Origin: SAR202 cluster bacterium Io17-Chloro-G6
GTDB taxonomy: Bacteria; Chloroflexota; Dehalococcoidia; UBA3495
Reading direction: 5' to 3'
Assembly: GCA_002816585.1 (NCBI GenBank)
Contig: MUCT01000010.1
Coordinates: 1 to 64,000, forward strand
Length of the DNA: 64,000 nucleotides
The notes below the pieces were generated by a model. The model searched no databases and was not told the DNA's origin. It saw only the letters and a program-made list of their open reading frames with translations. The position numbers and the translations under genes are program-made. Below are positions 44,334 to 52,864 of this stretch, piece by piece. Each line of letters opens with the position of its first letter. Position 1 is the stretch's first letter.

Positions 44334-45881
44334 CTAGGCCCTGGCCGCATCGTAGTCACGGCTTAGTCCGGCTGCACGGTACACCAGATCCATGTCGATG
44401 CTGGATCGGACCCAATCGGCCAATTTGTCGTATTCCCGGTCCAGGTCCAACTCAGAGGTTACACTCGGTAATGAAACACCCTTGCGGCGGGCCAGCTCCT
44501 GCAATATTGCGCCCCTCAACCCGCCATTTTGGAACAGTCCGTGGATATAGGTGCCCATCACGCTGCCCGAGGGATCCAAGGCCCCTTCCGGTGAATCGGA
44601 AGCGGTCACCGGCACATCGGCACGGTCTTCGATGCGGAAGGGAGGGGAAACGCCTTCTCCGACGGTCCTCCCCATGTGTATCTCGTACCCTTGCACCGGC
44701 ATGCCAGATGCGCCCGATAACAGGCCGGTGGCCGCAACCACCTTCCCGCTGATCCTGTGAGTCTCTTTGCTGCCCAAGAACACGGTAGATAAGGGTAGCA
44801 GCCCCAGGCCCTCCAGTTCCGGAATGGATGACTCGATGTGGTCCGGGTCGCAGACTTTGGTACCCAGCATCTGGTAGCCGCCGCAGATCCCAATCACCGC
44901 CGCGCCATTGGCGTGCAAGGTTGTTACAGCTCCACTCAAGCCCCGTTCATTCATCCAGGCCAGGTCGGGGATAGTAGTTTTGGTGCCTGGGATGATCACC
45001 AAGTCGGGACGGCCCAACTCGGCGGGAGAATCCACGTACCGCAGATCGACGCCGGGATGACGGGCCAGGGGATCGAAATCGTCGAAGTTGGCGATGTGGG
45101 GAAGCTGGAGCACCGCCACGTCCAACACTGCCTGGGCGCTCACTCTTGATGAGTCGTCCAAAGCTACCGAGTCCTCTTCGGGGATGTGTATGTCCCGGTA
45201 ATGATGTACCAGCCCGGCCACGGGGATGCCGGTGTACTCTTCCAACCAGGTGATGCCGTCGGTCAGCAGGCTGGGGTCGCCCCGGAACTTGTTTATGATG
45301 AGGCCCTTGACAGTCTCTCGCTCCTCTGGCTCCAATAGCTGCAATGTGCCCACCAATGAGGCGAACACACCGCCGCGGTCAATATCTCCGCAGAGAAACA
45401 CTGGAGCATTGGCATAGCGGGCCACCCGCATGTTAACGATCTCGGTGGCCTTGAGGTTGATCTCAGCGGGACTGCCAGCGCCCTCAGCGATGACGATGTC
45501 AAAATCGTCGCGCAGTTTGTCCAAAGAGGTATGCACGGCCTCCCAAAGTTGGGGCTTGAGACCGAAGTAGTCCCTCACGTTGGCCGACAACATTGGGCGG
45601 CCCATGACCACCACCTGAGAGATGTGGTCGGCCTCGGGTTTCAATAGAACCGGGTTCATCTCCACCCGGGCCTCGACTCCAGCGGCGTCGGCTTGGACCG
45701 CCTGGGCCCGCCCAATCTCACCACCGTCGGCGGTCACATAAGAGTTATTGGACATATTCTGGGCTTTGAACGGCGCAACGCGGAACCCGTCCTGGCGAAA
45801 AATGCGGCAGAACGCCGACACCAGCACGCTTTTGCCAACATGGGAAGCGGTGCCTTGGACCATGAGTACCTGTCCAGCCAT
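44334..45881 (-). CDS. cobQ: Cobyric acid synthase
   Basis: A 515-residue amidotransferase. The N-terminal P-loop-like VQGTASHVGKSVLVSAFCRIF, the NMSNNSYVTADGGEIGRAQAVQA block, and the C-terminal GATase1-like domain with the nucleophile Cys in VIGICGGYQMLG are present; the late His is found in GTYIHGLFQNG. CobQ amidates side chains of adenosylcobyrinic acid a,c-diamide with glutamine and ATP. It follows the cobC-like gene and precedes cobU. Confidence 0.95.
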   Translation of the reverse strand: MAGQVLMVQGTASHVGKSVLVSAFCRIFRQDGFRVAPFKAQNMSNNSYVTADGGEIGRAQAVQADAAGVEARVEMNPVLLKPEADHISQVVVMGRPMLSANVRDYFGLKPQLWEAVHTSLDKLRDDFDIVIAEGAGSPAEINLKATEIVNMRVARYANAPVFLCGDIDRGGVFASLVGTLQLLEPEERETVKGLIINKFRGDPSLLTDGITWLEEYTGIPVAGLVHHYRDIHIPEEDSVALDDSSRVSAQAVLDVAVLQLPHIANFDDFDPLARHPGVDLRYVDSPAELGRPDLVIIPGTKTTIPDLAWMNERGLSGAVTTLHANGAAVIGICGGYQMLGTKVCDPDHIESSIPELEGLGLLPLSTVFLGSKETHRISGKVVAATGLLSGASGMPVQGYEIHMGRTVGEGVSPPFRIEDRADVPVTASDSPEGALDPSGSVMGTYIHGLFQNGGLRGAILQELARRKGVSLPSVTSELDLDREYDKLADWVRSSIDMDLVYRAAGLSRDYDAARA

Positions 45882-45914
45882 CTAGAGGGGAACTCCTTTG
45901 TTGCTACTTCTCAA

Positions 45915-46532
45915 TTAACCGGCCATCCCATTCAGATGAGAGAGGTCGTTGAACAAACGCAGCACTGCGTTGTCTTCATAGGTTTCGATCAACGTTAGTC
46001 CGCAGTTGCCGAACACAAACGACCAGTTGCCCTCCAGGGGCATGGACAATAACGAGACCATGCCGGCCCGGAGAGAACCACCATGGCCAACCACCAAGAC
46101 GGTCTCGTTTAGATGTTTGCCCTTGATCTCGCCGAAAACCTGCGCCATGCGTGAACTTACGTCTCGGGTAGTCTCGCCGCCAGCGGGCGCGTAGTCCAGG
46201 TTCTTTTCCAGGTACCTGGGATAATCGTCGGGGAATTGGTCCTTGATCTCCGTCAGGGTCATCCCTTCGAATGAGCCCTTATGATACTCCCGGAGACTGG
46301 CTGTTCGATTTAGAACGACCTCCCGCTCACCGATAGCAAGCGTGGCGGTCTCGGAGGCACGCTTCAGGTCGCTGCAATAGGCGACGTCAATAGGAATCGA
46401 AGCCAGGCGCGCTCCGAGCAATCGTGCCTGCTCAGCGCCGGTAACCGAGAGCCCGATATCGGTATGTCCTTGAATCCGTTCTTCGGCATTCCAGTCTGTT
46501 TCGCCGTGACGGACGATTAAAAGCGTTCCCAT
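45915..46532 (-). CDS. cobC: Histidine phosphatase, probable alpha-ribazole phosphatase
   Basis: A 205-residue phosphoglycerate-mutase-type phosphatase: LIVRHGETDWNAEERIQG carries the phosphorylated His (RHGE), and VVGHGGSLRAG the second His. CobC removes phosphate from alpha-ribazole 5'-phosphate in cobalamin assembly. The identity within the broad family rests on position as first gene of the cobalamin unit, 33 nt before cobQ. ATG 46532 is chosen from the family N-terminus; a GTG at 46556 is the alternative. Confidence 0.8.
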   Translation of the reverse strand: MGTLLIVRHGETDWNAEERIQGHTDIGLSVTGAEQARLLGARLASIPIDVAYCSDLKRASETATLAIGEREVVLNRTASLREYHKGSFEGMTLTEIKDQFPDDYPRYLEKNLDYAPAGGETTRDVSSRMAQVFGEIKGKHLNETVLVVGHGGSLRAGMVSLLSMPLEGNWSFVFGNCGLTLIETYEDNAVLRLFNDLSHLNGMAG

Positions 46533-46622
46533 TCTGGTGGATATTCTAAACACCACGCACTTGAAAGTACACCGAAGAGTGTAAGTTAATGGTGTTGTAG
46601 TGTCGTCGCATACAACATATTG

Positions 46623-46642
46623 ATGAGGCTATGTAGCCTCAT
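46623..46642. promoter_or_regulatory. Palindromic operator-like site between cobC and the DUF5679 gene
   Basis: A perfect 8-bp palindrome, atgaggct-atgt-agcctcat (46623-46642), sits between divergent genes. It is flanked by a wider inverted pair caacatat (46613-46620) and atatgttg (46674-46681), the latter overlapping the -35 of the right-hand promoter. Good candidate regulator binding sites; no B12 riboswitch motif is seen. Confidence 0.45.
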
Positions 46643-46678
46643 TACTTGCCATAATTTAAGAAATCGGCATACTATATG

Positions 46679-46708
46679 TTGACATGCCTTTGAAATCCAC
46701 GCTACAAT
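46679..46708 (+). promoter_or_regulatory. Sigma-70-like promoter of the DUF5679 gene
   Basis: A perfect -35 TTGACA (46679-46684) is followed after 18 nt by a -10 TACAAT (46703-46708). The ATG is 30 nt downstream with a gggagg site between. Confidence 0.75.
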
Positions 46709-46738
46709 GTCTCGACCGTATCTATGGGAGGTGCGTGT

Positions 46739-46879
46739 ATGGAAGCCTACTGTGTGAAATGTAGGAGCAAACGAGAGATCAAGGATCCTCAGAAGATCAC
46801 CATGAAGAATGGGAAGCCTGCCACGTCGGGCACGTGCCCAAACTGCGGCACCAAGGTATTTCGGATCGGGGCCGCTTAG
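46739..46879 (+). CDS. DUF5679 small zinc-ribbon-like protein
   Basis: A 46-residue protein too short for usual gene cut-offs. Its sequence begins MEAYCVKCRSKREI, then KNGKPATSG, TCPNCGTKVFRIG. Two CxxC pairs form a likely zinc ribbon, the arrangement of the DUF5679 family, found next to housekeeping genes in many bacteria. It has its own sigma-70-like promoter and a gggagg ribosome binding site. A small hairpin (46869-46888) follows directly, overlapping the stop. The function is unknown; RNA or protein binding is usual for such ribbons. Confidence 0.85.
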   Translation: MEAYCVKCRSKREIKDPQKITMKNGKPATSGTCPNCGTKVFRIGAA

Positions 46880-47429
46880 CCGCGGCCCTTGGCTTTTCTT
46901 CTTCGCTGATTGCGGGCGGCGTGGCGGCGGTTTGGTTTTTCATACCGGCCGCTTCATTCTCCGCAGATCGATGAGGCCTAGGCCTGTAGCCGCCATCCTT
47001 GGCGGTGATGGGTTGTGTGTTTTCGGTGGCTGCCGACAGTGCCAATAGGTCTTTATGATTGCTGTCCGTTTCGATCTAGGGTGGGGTTGATCGTGCGGAG
47101 ACGCTGGGTCGCGGACTTCTGCGGCCTTGATGCGTCAACTCATCAAGTGATGCCCCTGCGCCGGTTAGCGCGGGTACGGCAAACATTCTTTATGTGGCCG
47201 GGGGACCCTCCCCTCCGGCCACAGGTTTTTTTTGGAATTCCCCCCATCCCCCGGTTATCCCCAGTTCCTTCCCAGAATTGCGCCAACCGTGAGCCTAGGT
47301 CTGGTCTGCCTTTCCCTGTGCTATCATGGCGGCGCTTGGCGCAATTCTGGTCCTACAGCTCGTTTTTGCCCTGAGCAGCGCAGCGGTAATTTCACCTGCC
47401 GGAAATTACACTCATTGAACGGAGGGATC
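46880..47429. other. Non-coding stretch ending in a strong terminator, possible RNA gene
   Basis: About 550 nt with no credible protein gene. The plus strand ends in the hairpin at 47193-47223 and eight T, far from any upstream stop codon (over 310 nt past the DUF5679 gene). Either a long 3' tail or a small RNA is transcribed here. GC-rich, locally pairing segments (such as gcgccggttagcgcgggta near 47158) are present, but none matches SRP, 6S, tmRNA or RNase P signatures I can recall. Confidence 0.35.
47193..47233 (+). terminator. Strong intrinsic terminator
   Basis: A 9-bp perfect stem tgtggccgg (47193-47201) with ccggccaca (47215-47223), a 13-nt loop, then gg and eight T (47226-47233). Confidence 0.9.
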
Positions 47430-47729
47430 ATGACCCAGCCCGCCACTTGGCAAGACATCCTCCAGAAAGACGCTCCAGAGCTATTCAAAGTGGTTAACGG
47501 CGCCCGTGAATCTGTACTCACCGACGGCGCCCTTTCCGTTAAGGTAAAAACCCTCATGACCATGCTCTGCGACGCATTGTTAGCCCATCCTGATGGCGTG
47601 GCCAACATCGCCAATCGTGCCAGGGCGGCCGGGGCAACCGAAGAAGAGATCGCCGAGACCGTGGGCGTCGCCTTCCTTTTCGGTGGCATGCCCGCTCTGG
47701 TCACCGGCGCCAACGCCTTCAAGCGCTAG
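47430..47729 (+). CDS. Carboxymuconolactone decarboxylase family protein
   Basis: A 99-residue all-helical CMD/AhpD-fold protein: LPDGA-like start replaced by TDGALSVKVKTLMTMLCDALLAHPDGVANIANRARAAGATEEEIAETVGVAFLFGGMPALVTG. The AhpD redox CxxC is absent, so it is not a peroxidase reductant; metabolite decarboxylation or an unassigned role is likely. The ATG at 47430 follows cggaggg. It stands in front of the class IV aminotransferase gene. Confidence 0.82.
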   Translation: MTQPATWQDILQKDAPELFKVVNGARESVLTDGALSVKVKTLMTMLCDALLAHPDGVANIANRARAAGATEEEIAETVGVAFLFGGMPALVTGANAFKR

Positions 47730-47785
47730 CATTCGCTGGTTTTGCTCCTCGGCATGATTCACTCGAAGATTCTGAGGTGGTTGTA

Positions 47786-48700
47786 ATGGCGCAGACCGAA
47801 CCCATCGTGTTCTTCAATGGCGAACTTAAGCCCGAATCCCAGGTAGGCATCTCCATCCGGGACCGGGGTTACCTCTATGGCGACGCGGTCTTCGACGCCG
47901 CCCGGACTTTCAACGGGACGCCGTTCCGCCTCCCGGAACACGTGCACCGCCTTTACGATTCGCTGCGATACTTGCGCATTGACCCGGAAATGGATCCCCA
48001 AGAGATGGAAGATTGGTCCCGGCAGGTAGTGAAGCATAACTACGAACTTCTCCCGCCCGGCCAGGACATGTGGGTCATGCAGCGCATCAGCCGGGGGGTC
48101 GAACCGGTTCTTCCCGGCGACGAGATGCGGCCCACGGTGTTGATCGAGACCCACCCCATTCCATTTGCCCGGAGGGCTTCTTTGTATCGGGATGGAGCGA
48201 ACATTTTCACCCCCTCCGTGCCCAGGGTGCCCCCACGGTTCATCAGCCCACGGGCCAAGACCCACAACTATCTGAACCTGATTCTGGGAGACCTGGAAGC
48301 CCAAGCCAGTGACCCGGACGCCTGGGCCGTGTTGTTGGACGAGGCGGGCAACCTGACCGAGGGCCGGGGCTCCAACATCTTCCTGGTCAAAGACGGGGCC
48401 GTTGCCACACCCAAAGGACAGTACGTGCTGGAAGGAATAACCAGGGGCGTCACCATGGACCTGGCCACCGGCTTGAACATGCCGGTAGAAGAACGGGACT
48501 TAGACCTCTATGACGCCTACACCGCCGACGAGGCCTTCTTGACCTCGACCAGCCTGTGCATCTGCCCCATATCCGCGGTCAACGGCACCCCCGTGGCCGG
48601 AGGAAAGGCTCCGGGCATCATCACGCGCCGGTTGATGGACGCCTTCAGCGACCTGGCCGGAATGGACTTCGAGGGGCAGTATCTGGCCCATCTCGAATAG
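47786..48700 (+). CDS. Class IV aminotransferase (BCAT/DAAT-like)
   Basis: A 304-residue PLP enzyme of fold type IV: FFNGELKPESQVGISIRDRGYLYGDAVFDAARTFNG, the PLP-lysine in PRAKTHNYLNLILGDLEA, and the phosphate/glutamate motif DEAGNLTEGRGSNIFLVK. The family includes branched-chain aminotransferase, D-alanine aminotransferase and ADC lyase; R-selective amine transaminases also share it. Substrate motifs do not decide. ATG 47786 has gagg eight bases before it. The SMP-30 and sarcosine-oxidase-like genes follow at 63 and 5 nt. Confidence 0.88.
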   Translation: MAQTEPIVFFNGELKPESQVGISIRDRGYLYGDAVFDAARTFNGTPFRLPEHVHRLYDSLRYLRIDPEMDPQEMEDWSRQVVKHNYELLPPGQDMWVMQRISRGVEPVLPGDEMRPTVLIETHPIPFARRASLYRDGANIFTPSVPRVPPRFISPRAKTHNYLNLILGDLEAQASDPDAWAVLLDEAGNLTEGRGSNIFLVKDGAVATPKGQYVLEGITRGVTMDLATGLNMPVEERDLDLYDAYTADEAFLTSTSLCICPISAVNGTPVAGGKAPGIITRRLMDAFSDLAGMDFEGQYLAHLE

Positions 48701-48763
48701 GGCTTTTGCCGGACCCCCCAAACAATCATCAACGCCTTAATCATCATCACGGAGGAGAGAACC

Positions 48764-49663
48764 ATGTCAGACCAAATCGCCAACATCACCGATTCACCCG
48801 CGGAGAAATTGGCCGGAGATTTCGAATTCACCGAAGGTCCTCTGTGGCACCCGGACGGCTACTGGCTCTTCGTCGACATACGAAGGTTTCGGATTCACAA
48901 GATGTCCACCAGCGGACAGGTCGAGGTCTTCCGAGAGCCCAGCGGCGGATCCAACGGCCTAACCTTCGACAAACAGGGCAACCTGATCATGTGCGAGGGC
49001 GACAACCGCCAGGTGACCCGCCGCGAACCGAACGGCTCCATCACGCCAATCGCAACCCATCTGGACGGGAAACGGATCAACCGCCCCAATGACGTGGTGG
49101 GCCGCTCTGACGGCACACTTTACTTCACCGATCCGGCCGGGCGCCTGACCGATGAAGAGAAAGAACTGGACTTCAGCGGAGTGCACCGCATCGGCCCTGA
49201 TGGCGTTCACTCGCTGGCCACATCCGAAACTGAATACCCCAATGGCCTGGCCCTGTCCCCTGACGAACGCATCCTGTATGTGGCCATCACCCGCCGGGAC
49301 GACCGTTGCCTTGAAGAAAAAGAAAAGAAGCAGGTGTGCGAGCATCAAATGATCCGGGCTTTCGACGTGGCCGCCGACGGCAGCCTGAGCAATAACCGGG
49401 TCTTCGCCAACATGTTTTCCGCCGAGGACGGCGTGCCCGACGGTATGAAAGTGGACCAGGAAGGACGCATCTATTGCACCGGCTCCGAGGGCGTCTGGGT
49501 GTTCGACGCCTCGGGCAATCATCTGGGAATAATAGAGCTACCGGAGATCCCCGCCAACTGCGCCTGGGGCGGACCAGACAACCGCACCATGCTGTTCACC
49601 GCCCGCACCTCGGTCTTCAGCATGCGCATGAAGACTCCAGGCACGACAATTCCAAAAGCCTAA
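48764..49663 (+). CDS. SMP-30/gluconolactonase family protein
   Basis: A 299-residue six-bladed propeller lactonase: FTEGPLWHPDGYWLFVDI contains the metal Glu, GSNGLTFDKQGNLIMCEGDNRQVTR, RINRPNDVVGRSDGTLYFTDP (metal Asn), and GVPDGMKVDQEGRIYCTG (metal Asp). Members hydrolyse sugar lactones, Ca or Zn dependent. RBS ggaggag before the ATG. Between the aminotransferase and the oxidase genes, probably one transcript; a small-molecule catabolic unit is likely. Confidence 0.87.
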   Translation: MSDQIANITDSPAEKLAGDFEFTEGPLWHPDGYWLFVDIRRFRIHKMSTSGQVEVFREPSGGSNGLTFDKQGNLIMCEGDNRQVTRREPNGSITPIATHLDGKRINRPNDVVGRSDGTLYFTDPAGRLTDEEKELDFSGVHRIGPDGVHSLATSETEYPNGLALSPDERILYVAITRRDDRCLEEKEKKQVCEHQMIRAFDVAADGSLSNNRVFANMFSAEDGVPDGMKVDQEGRIYCTGSEGVWVFDASGNHLGIIELPEIPANCAWGGPDNRTMLFTARTSVFSMRMKTPGTTIPKA

Positions 49664-49668
49664 GCATT

Positions 49669-50799
49669 GTGCCCGGTTATGACGCGATCGTTATCGGTGT
49701 CGGCGGCATGGGAAGCGCCGCCCTTTATCAGCTGGCCAGACGGGGGTGGAAGGTGCTGGGGCTGGAGCAGTACGACATTCCCCACGACTTAGGCTCCTCC
49801 CATGGACATTCCCGGATGATTCGCTACACCCTCCAGGAGCACCCCTCCTATGTGCCACTGGTGCGCCGGGCCTATGAACTGTGGCACGAGCTGGAGGAGA
49901 CAGCCGGAGAGACATTGATTGTCACCACCGGCTCGGTGCGCGCCGGCCCACCGGATAGCCCCTTCTTCCAGGGCGCAAAGGAAGCGTGTGACGTCCATGG
50001 CATCCCGTATGAGATCTTGACCAGCACGGAGATCAATACCAGGTTTCCGGGCTACCGGTTCTCTGAGGAGATATCTTCGATATACCAAGCCGACGGAGGC
50101 TTCCTGCTTCCGGAGCGTTGCATCGTGGACCATGTCCGCGCCGCCAAAGAAGCCGGGGCTGAGGTCCACGACCGGGAGGCGGTGCTGGATTGGCAACCCG
50201 AAGGCGACGGGGTGAAGGTCCGCACCGGCCGAGACACCTATACCGCAGGGAGATTGGTGGTCACGGCCGGAGCCTGGGCTGCCAAGCTTGTGCCTCAGGT
50301 GGCCAAATACGCCGTGCCTGAACGCCAAGTGCTGGGCTGGTTTCAACCGGAACGCCCTGAATGGTTCCACCCCGAGTCGTTTCCGGTCTTTGGAATCTGG
50401 ACCGAGGAGGGCCGCTACTACGGGTTTCCCAATTACAGCGTGCCCGGTTTCAAAGTTGGCCGCTCCCACCATCTGCGGCAGCAGGTGGACCCCGACCAGA
50501 TGGACCGTGACGTTCATCCCGAGGACGAAGACATCTTGCGTCAGTTCATCAGCCGCTATTTTCCCCAGGGCGCTGGCGAGGCACTGACCCTAACAACCTG
50601 CATGTATACCAACACCCCGGATGAGCATTTCATCATCGACGTCCTGCCGCCCCATCCCCAAGTGTCGCTGGCGGCCGGATTTTCAGGTCACGGATTCAAG
50701 TTCGCCAGCGTTATCGGCGAGATTATGGCCGACCTGGCTCAGCGCGGCGAGACCAGCCACGACATCAGCCTTTTCCGTTTAGACCGATTTGGCCCCTAG
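49669..50799 (+). CDS. Sarcosine/N-methyltryptophan oxidase-like FAD protein
   Basis: A 376-residue DAO-family flavoenzyme of the SolA/monomeric sarcosine oxidase type. The FAD motif is AIVIGVGGMGSAALYQLARRG; GSSHGHSRMIRY follows as in MSOX; the covalent FAD-attachment Cys is expected in LTTCMYTNTPDEHFIID, and the C-terminus is GFSGHGFKFASVIGEI. It oxidises N-methyl amino acids with oxygen, releasing formaldehyde and H2O2. GTG 49669 is chosen: it is 5 nt after the preceding stop and sits just before the Rossmann start; upstream sequence lies inside the previous gene. Confidence 0.88.
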   Translation: MPGYDAIVIGVGGMGSAALYQLARRGWKVLGLEQYDIPHDLGSSHGHSRMIRYTLQEHPSYVPLVRRAYELWHELEETAGETLIVTTGSVRAGPPDSPFFQGAKEACDVHGIPYEILTSTEINTRFPGYRFSEEISSIYQADGGFLLPERCIVDHVRAAKEAGAEVHDREAVLDWQPEGDGVKVRTGRDTYTAGRLVVTAGAWAAKLVPQVAKYAVPERQVLGWFQPERPEWFHPESFPVFGIWTEEGRYYGFPNYSVPGFKVGRSHHLRQQVDPDQMDRDVHPEDEDILRQFISRYFPQGAGEALTLTTCMYTNTPDEHFIIDVLPPHPQVSLAAGFSGHGFKFASVIGEIMADLAQRGETSHDISLFRLDRFGP

Positions 50800-50988
50800 C
50801 CAGTGGTTCTTGGCTGCACCGCACAATCTGACGGCCCATCTAACGGCCCCTCAGGCGTCTGGTGCGCTTGTGAGCTAATCGCAGCCGGTGATATGCTGGG
50901 TTTGTTCCATCGAACTCTACAAATGTATCCTACTGACTGAAGCACAATCTTGACGGGCGCGGTCCCTGACCGAGGTGCCTTAACACAA

Positions 50989-51876
50989 ATGGACCATCTG
51001 ACCATCCACGAGACCCCCACCACTAAGCTAGAGCACATGATAGTTGTCTTCAGCGGCTGGGCTGACGCGGCAGAGGGCGCGACCAGCGCCATCAAATACC
51101 TGCAACGGAAGCTCGGCGCCAAGAAGTTCGCGGACATCGACCCAGAGGAGTTCTACGACTTCTCACAGACGCGTCCCCATTCGTCGCGCACCCGAGATGG
51201 GAAGCGCCGTATCCATTGGCCGGCTAACGAGTTCTCTTACCTCACCGATCCCAACACCGAATCAGGAGTAATGGTGTTCATGGGGGTCGAGCCCAACCTC
51301 AAGTGGCGCACGTTCTCCAAAACGGTGGCCCAGGTGGCCAAGGACCACGGCGTTAAATCGGTGGTGCACATCGGAGCACTGTTGGACGCGGTCCCGCACA
51401 CGCGCCCGGTTAAACTCAGCGGCACCGCCAGCCAATCCAAACTCAGCGATTTTCTCGAGAGCCAGGGCATACGCTCCTCCAACTATCAAGGACCCACGGG
51501 GATCAGCTCGGCGGTCATGCAGGCCTGCATCGACCAGGGGATGGAATATACATCCATCTGGGGGCACACCTCCCACTATCTGCAGGCAGCGCCCAACTAC
51601 CGAGTGGGATCCATCCTGTTGCAGCTAATCGTCAAGCTGTTAAACCTGCCTTTGGACTTGACCGAACTGCAATCAGCCGCCAACACCTTCAACGACGAGG
51701 TGGAAAAGGCCGTTTCCAGGGATGAGCAGATCAGTTCCTACGTCACCAAACTGGAAGGCCAGTACGACGAGGCGGTTGCCGCCATCGAGATTCCTGACCC
51801 CGCCGAACTGGTTCACGACTTGGAGCAGTTCCTCCGGGGCGAACAGCGCCGTCCGCCCACGGACCCCTCCACCTAG
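50989..51876 (+). CDS. PAC2 family protein
   Basis: A 295-residue protein of the PAC2 family, relatives of eukaryotic proteasome-assembly chaperone 2 found in actinobacteria, archaea and Chloroflexota. It has MIVVFSGWADAAEGATSAIKYLQRKLG, EFYDFSQTRP, a GVKSVVHIGALLDAVPHTRPVKLSGTA block and SHYLQAAPNYRV. The family role in bacteria is unclear, often near proteasome genes, none of which occur here. ATG 50989 is preferred over an upstream TTG. Confidence 0.82.
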   Translation: MDHLTIHETPTTKLEHMIVVFSGWADAAEGATSAIKYLQRKLGAKKFADIDPEEFYDFSQTRPHSSRTRDGKRRIHWPANEFSYLTDPNTESGVMVFMGVEPNLKWRTFSKTVAQVAKDHGVKSVVHIGALLDAVPHTRPVKLSGTASQSKLSDFLESQGIRSSNYQGPTGISSAVMQACIDQGMEYTSIWGHTSHYLQAAPNYRVGSILLQLIVKLLNLPLDLTELQSAANTFNDEVEKAVSRDEQISSYVTKLEGQYDEAVAAIEIPDPAELVHDLEQFLRGEQRRPPTDPST

Positions 51877-52052
51877 CTCTTGGTTCCTCGTTCTTTATCT
51901 GCTGAAGTCCTAATACCGCCATGCGTCCGGAACGCTAGGTTCAGGATTTCTGGTTTGACCAGATTCCAGGTTTTTATTTATGGCAGAGCGGGTGCTAAAA
52001 TCGTCCCCTGCGATCGCCCGGCAATCAACCCTGGGCTAAACGAGTAAAGACC

Positions 52053-52841
52053 ATGCCAAAGACCGCCATAAAAAAAAGGGCTCCCAGGACCAAAAGCAAG
52101 GCCGATATCGCCCGGAGCATAGAGTTGATGACCGGGCAGTATGGGCCCTTCGATCAGGAGCCGCGCCTGCCGCCCATGGACGAAATGGTGTTCACCATAC
52201 TTTCTCAGCACACCTCAGACATCAACTCCAGCCGTGCCTTTCAACGCTTGATGGACCGCTTCGGCACGCTGGAAACGGTGGCGGAAGCCGGGATACCAGA
52301 GATCGAAGAAGCCATAGCCCCGGGAGGCCTGGCCAAGATCAAGGCGCCCCGCATCAAAGAAGTACTGAACAAAGTCTTGGAACTGAACGGCTCCCTGGAC
52401 CTGTCGTTTCTCCGGGAGATGCCTCTCAATGAGGCCAAGGCCTGGCTCCGTCAGCTGCCCGGCATCGGCCCAAAATCGGCTGGAATCGTGCTAAGCTTCT
52501 CCCTGGGCATGCCTGCCATGGCCATCGACACCCACATCTACCGGGTGTGCCAGCGCCTGGGGGTCATCGGCCCCAAGGTTAGCGCCGACAAAGCCCACGA
52601 AATACTTGAAGAGAAGGTCGATCCCGAGGAAGTATTTAACTTCCACGTTTCCTACATCAACCACGGGCGCCAGGTGTGCCGGGCCCAAAGGCCCATGTGC
52701 GCCGAATGCGTGGTCGGCGGTCTCTGTCCATCCAGAAAAAAGTTCCTGAGCAAGGCCGATTTGGCCAAGTTGGCCGCCGCCGAAGAGCAGACACTGGCCG
52801 GAAGCGGCGGGGCTCCCATGCCCCACGTGCCTCAGTCGTAA
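52053..52841 (+). CDS. nth: Endonuclease III (DNA glycosylase/AP lyase)
   Basis: A 262-residue helix-hairpin-helix glycosylase. The HhH is LRQLPGIGPKSAGIVLSFSLG with the catalytic Lys; the catalytic Asp lies in MAIDTHIYRVCQRLGV. The [4Fe-4S] cysteines are C-x6-C-x2-C-x5-C in VCRAQRPMCAECVVGGLC. It removes oxidised pyrimidines and cuts the abasic site in base-excision repair. An N-terminal lysine-rich tail (KKRAPRTKSKAD) is longer than in E. coli Nth. The argC gene begins 23 nt downstream. Confidence 0.92.
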   Translation: MPKTAIKKRAPRTKSKADIARSIELMTGQYGPFDQEPRLPPMDEMVFTILSQHTSDINSSRAFQRLMDRFGTLETVAEAGIPEIEEAIAPGGLAKIKAPRIKEVLNKVLELNGSLDLSFLREMPLNEAKAWLRQLPGIGPKSAGIVLSFSLGMPAMAIDTHIYRVCQRLGVIGPKVSADKAHEILEEKVDPEEVFNFHVSYINHGRQVCRAQRPMCAECVVGGLCPSRKKFLSKADLAKLAAAEEQTLAGSGGAPMPHVPQS

Positions 52842-52864
52842 GACCAGATAAAAGAGAAAGCAAC

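Noticed and set aside
46533..46738. Cobalamin riboswitch upstream of cobC
   Set aside because: The B12-box and the required length are not found; only small palindromes are present.
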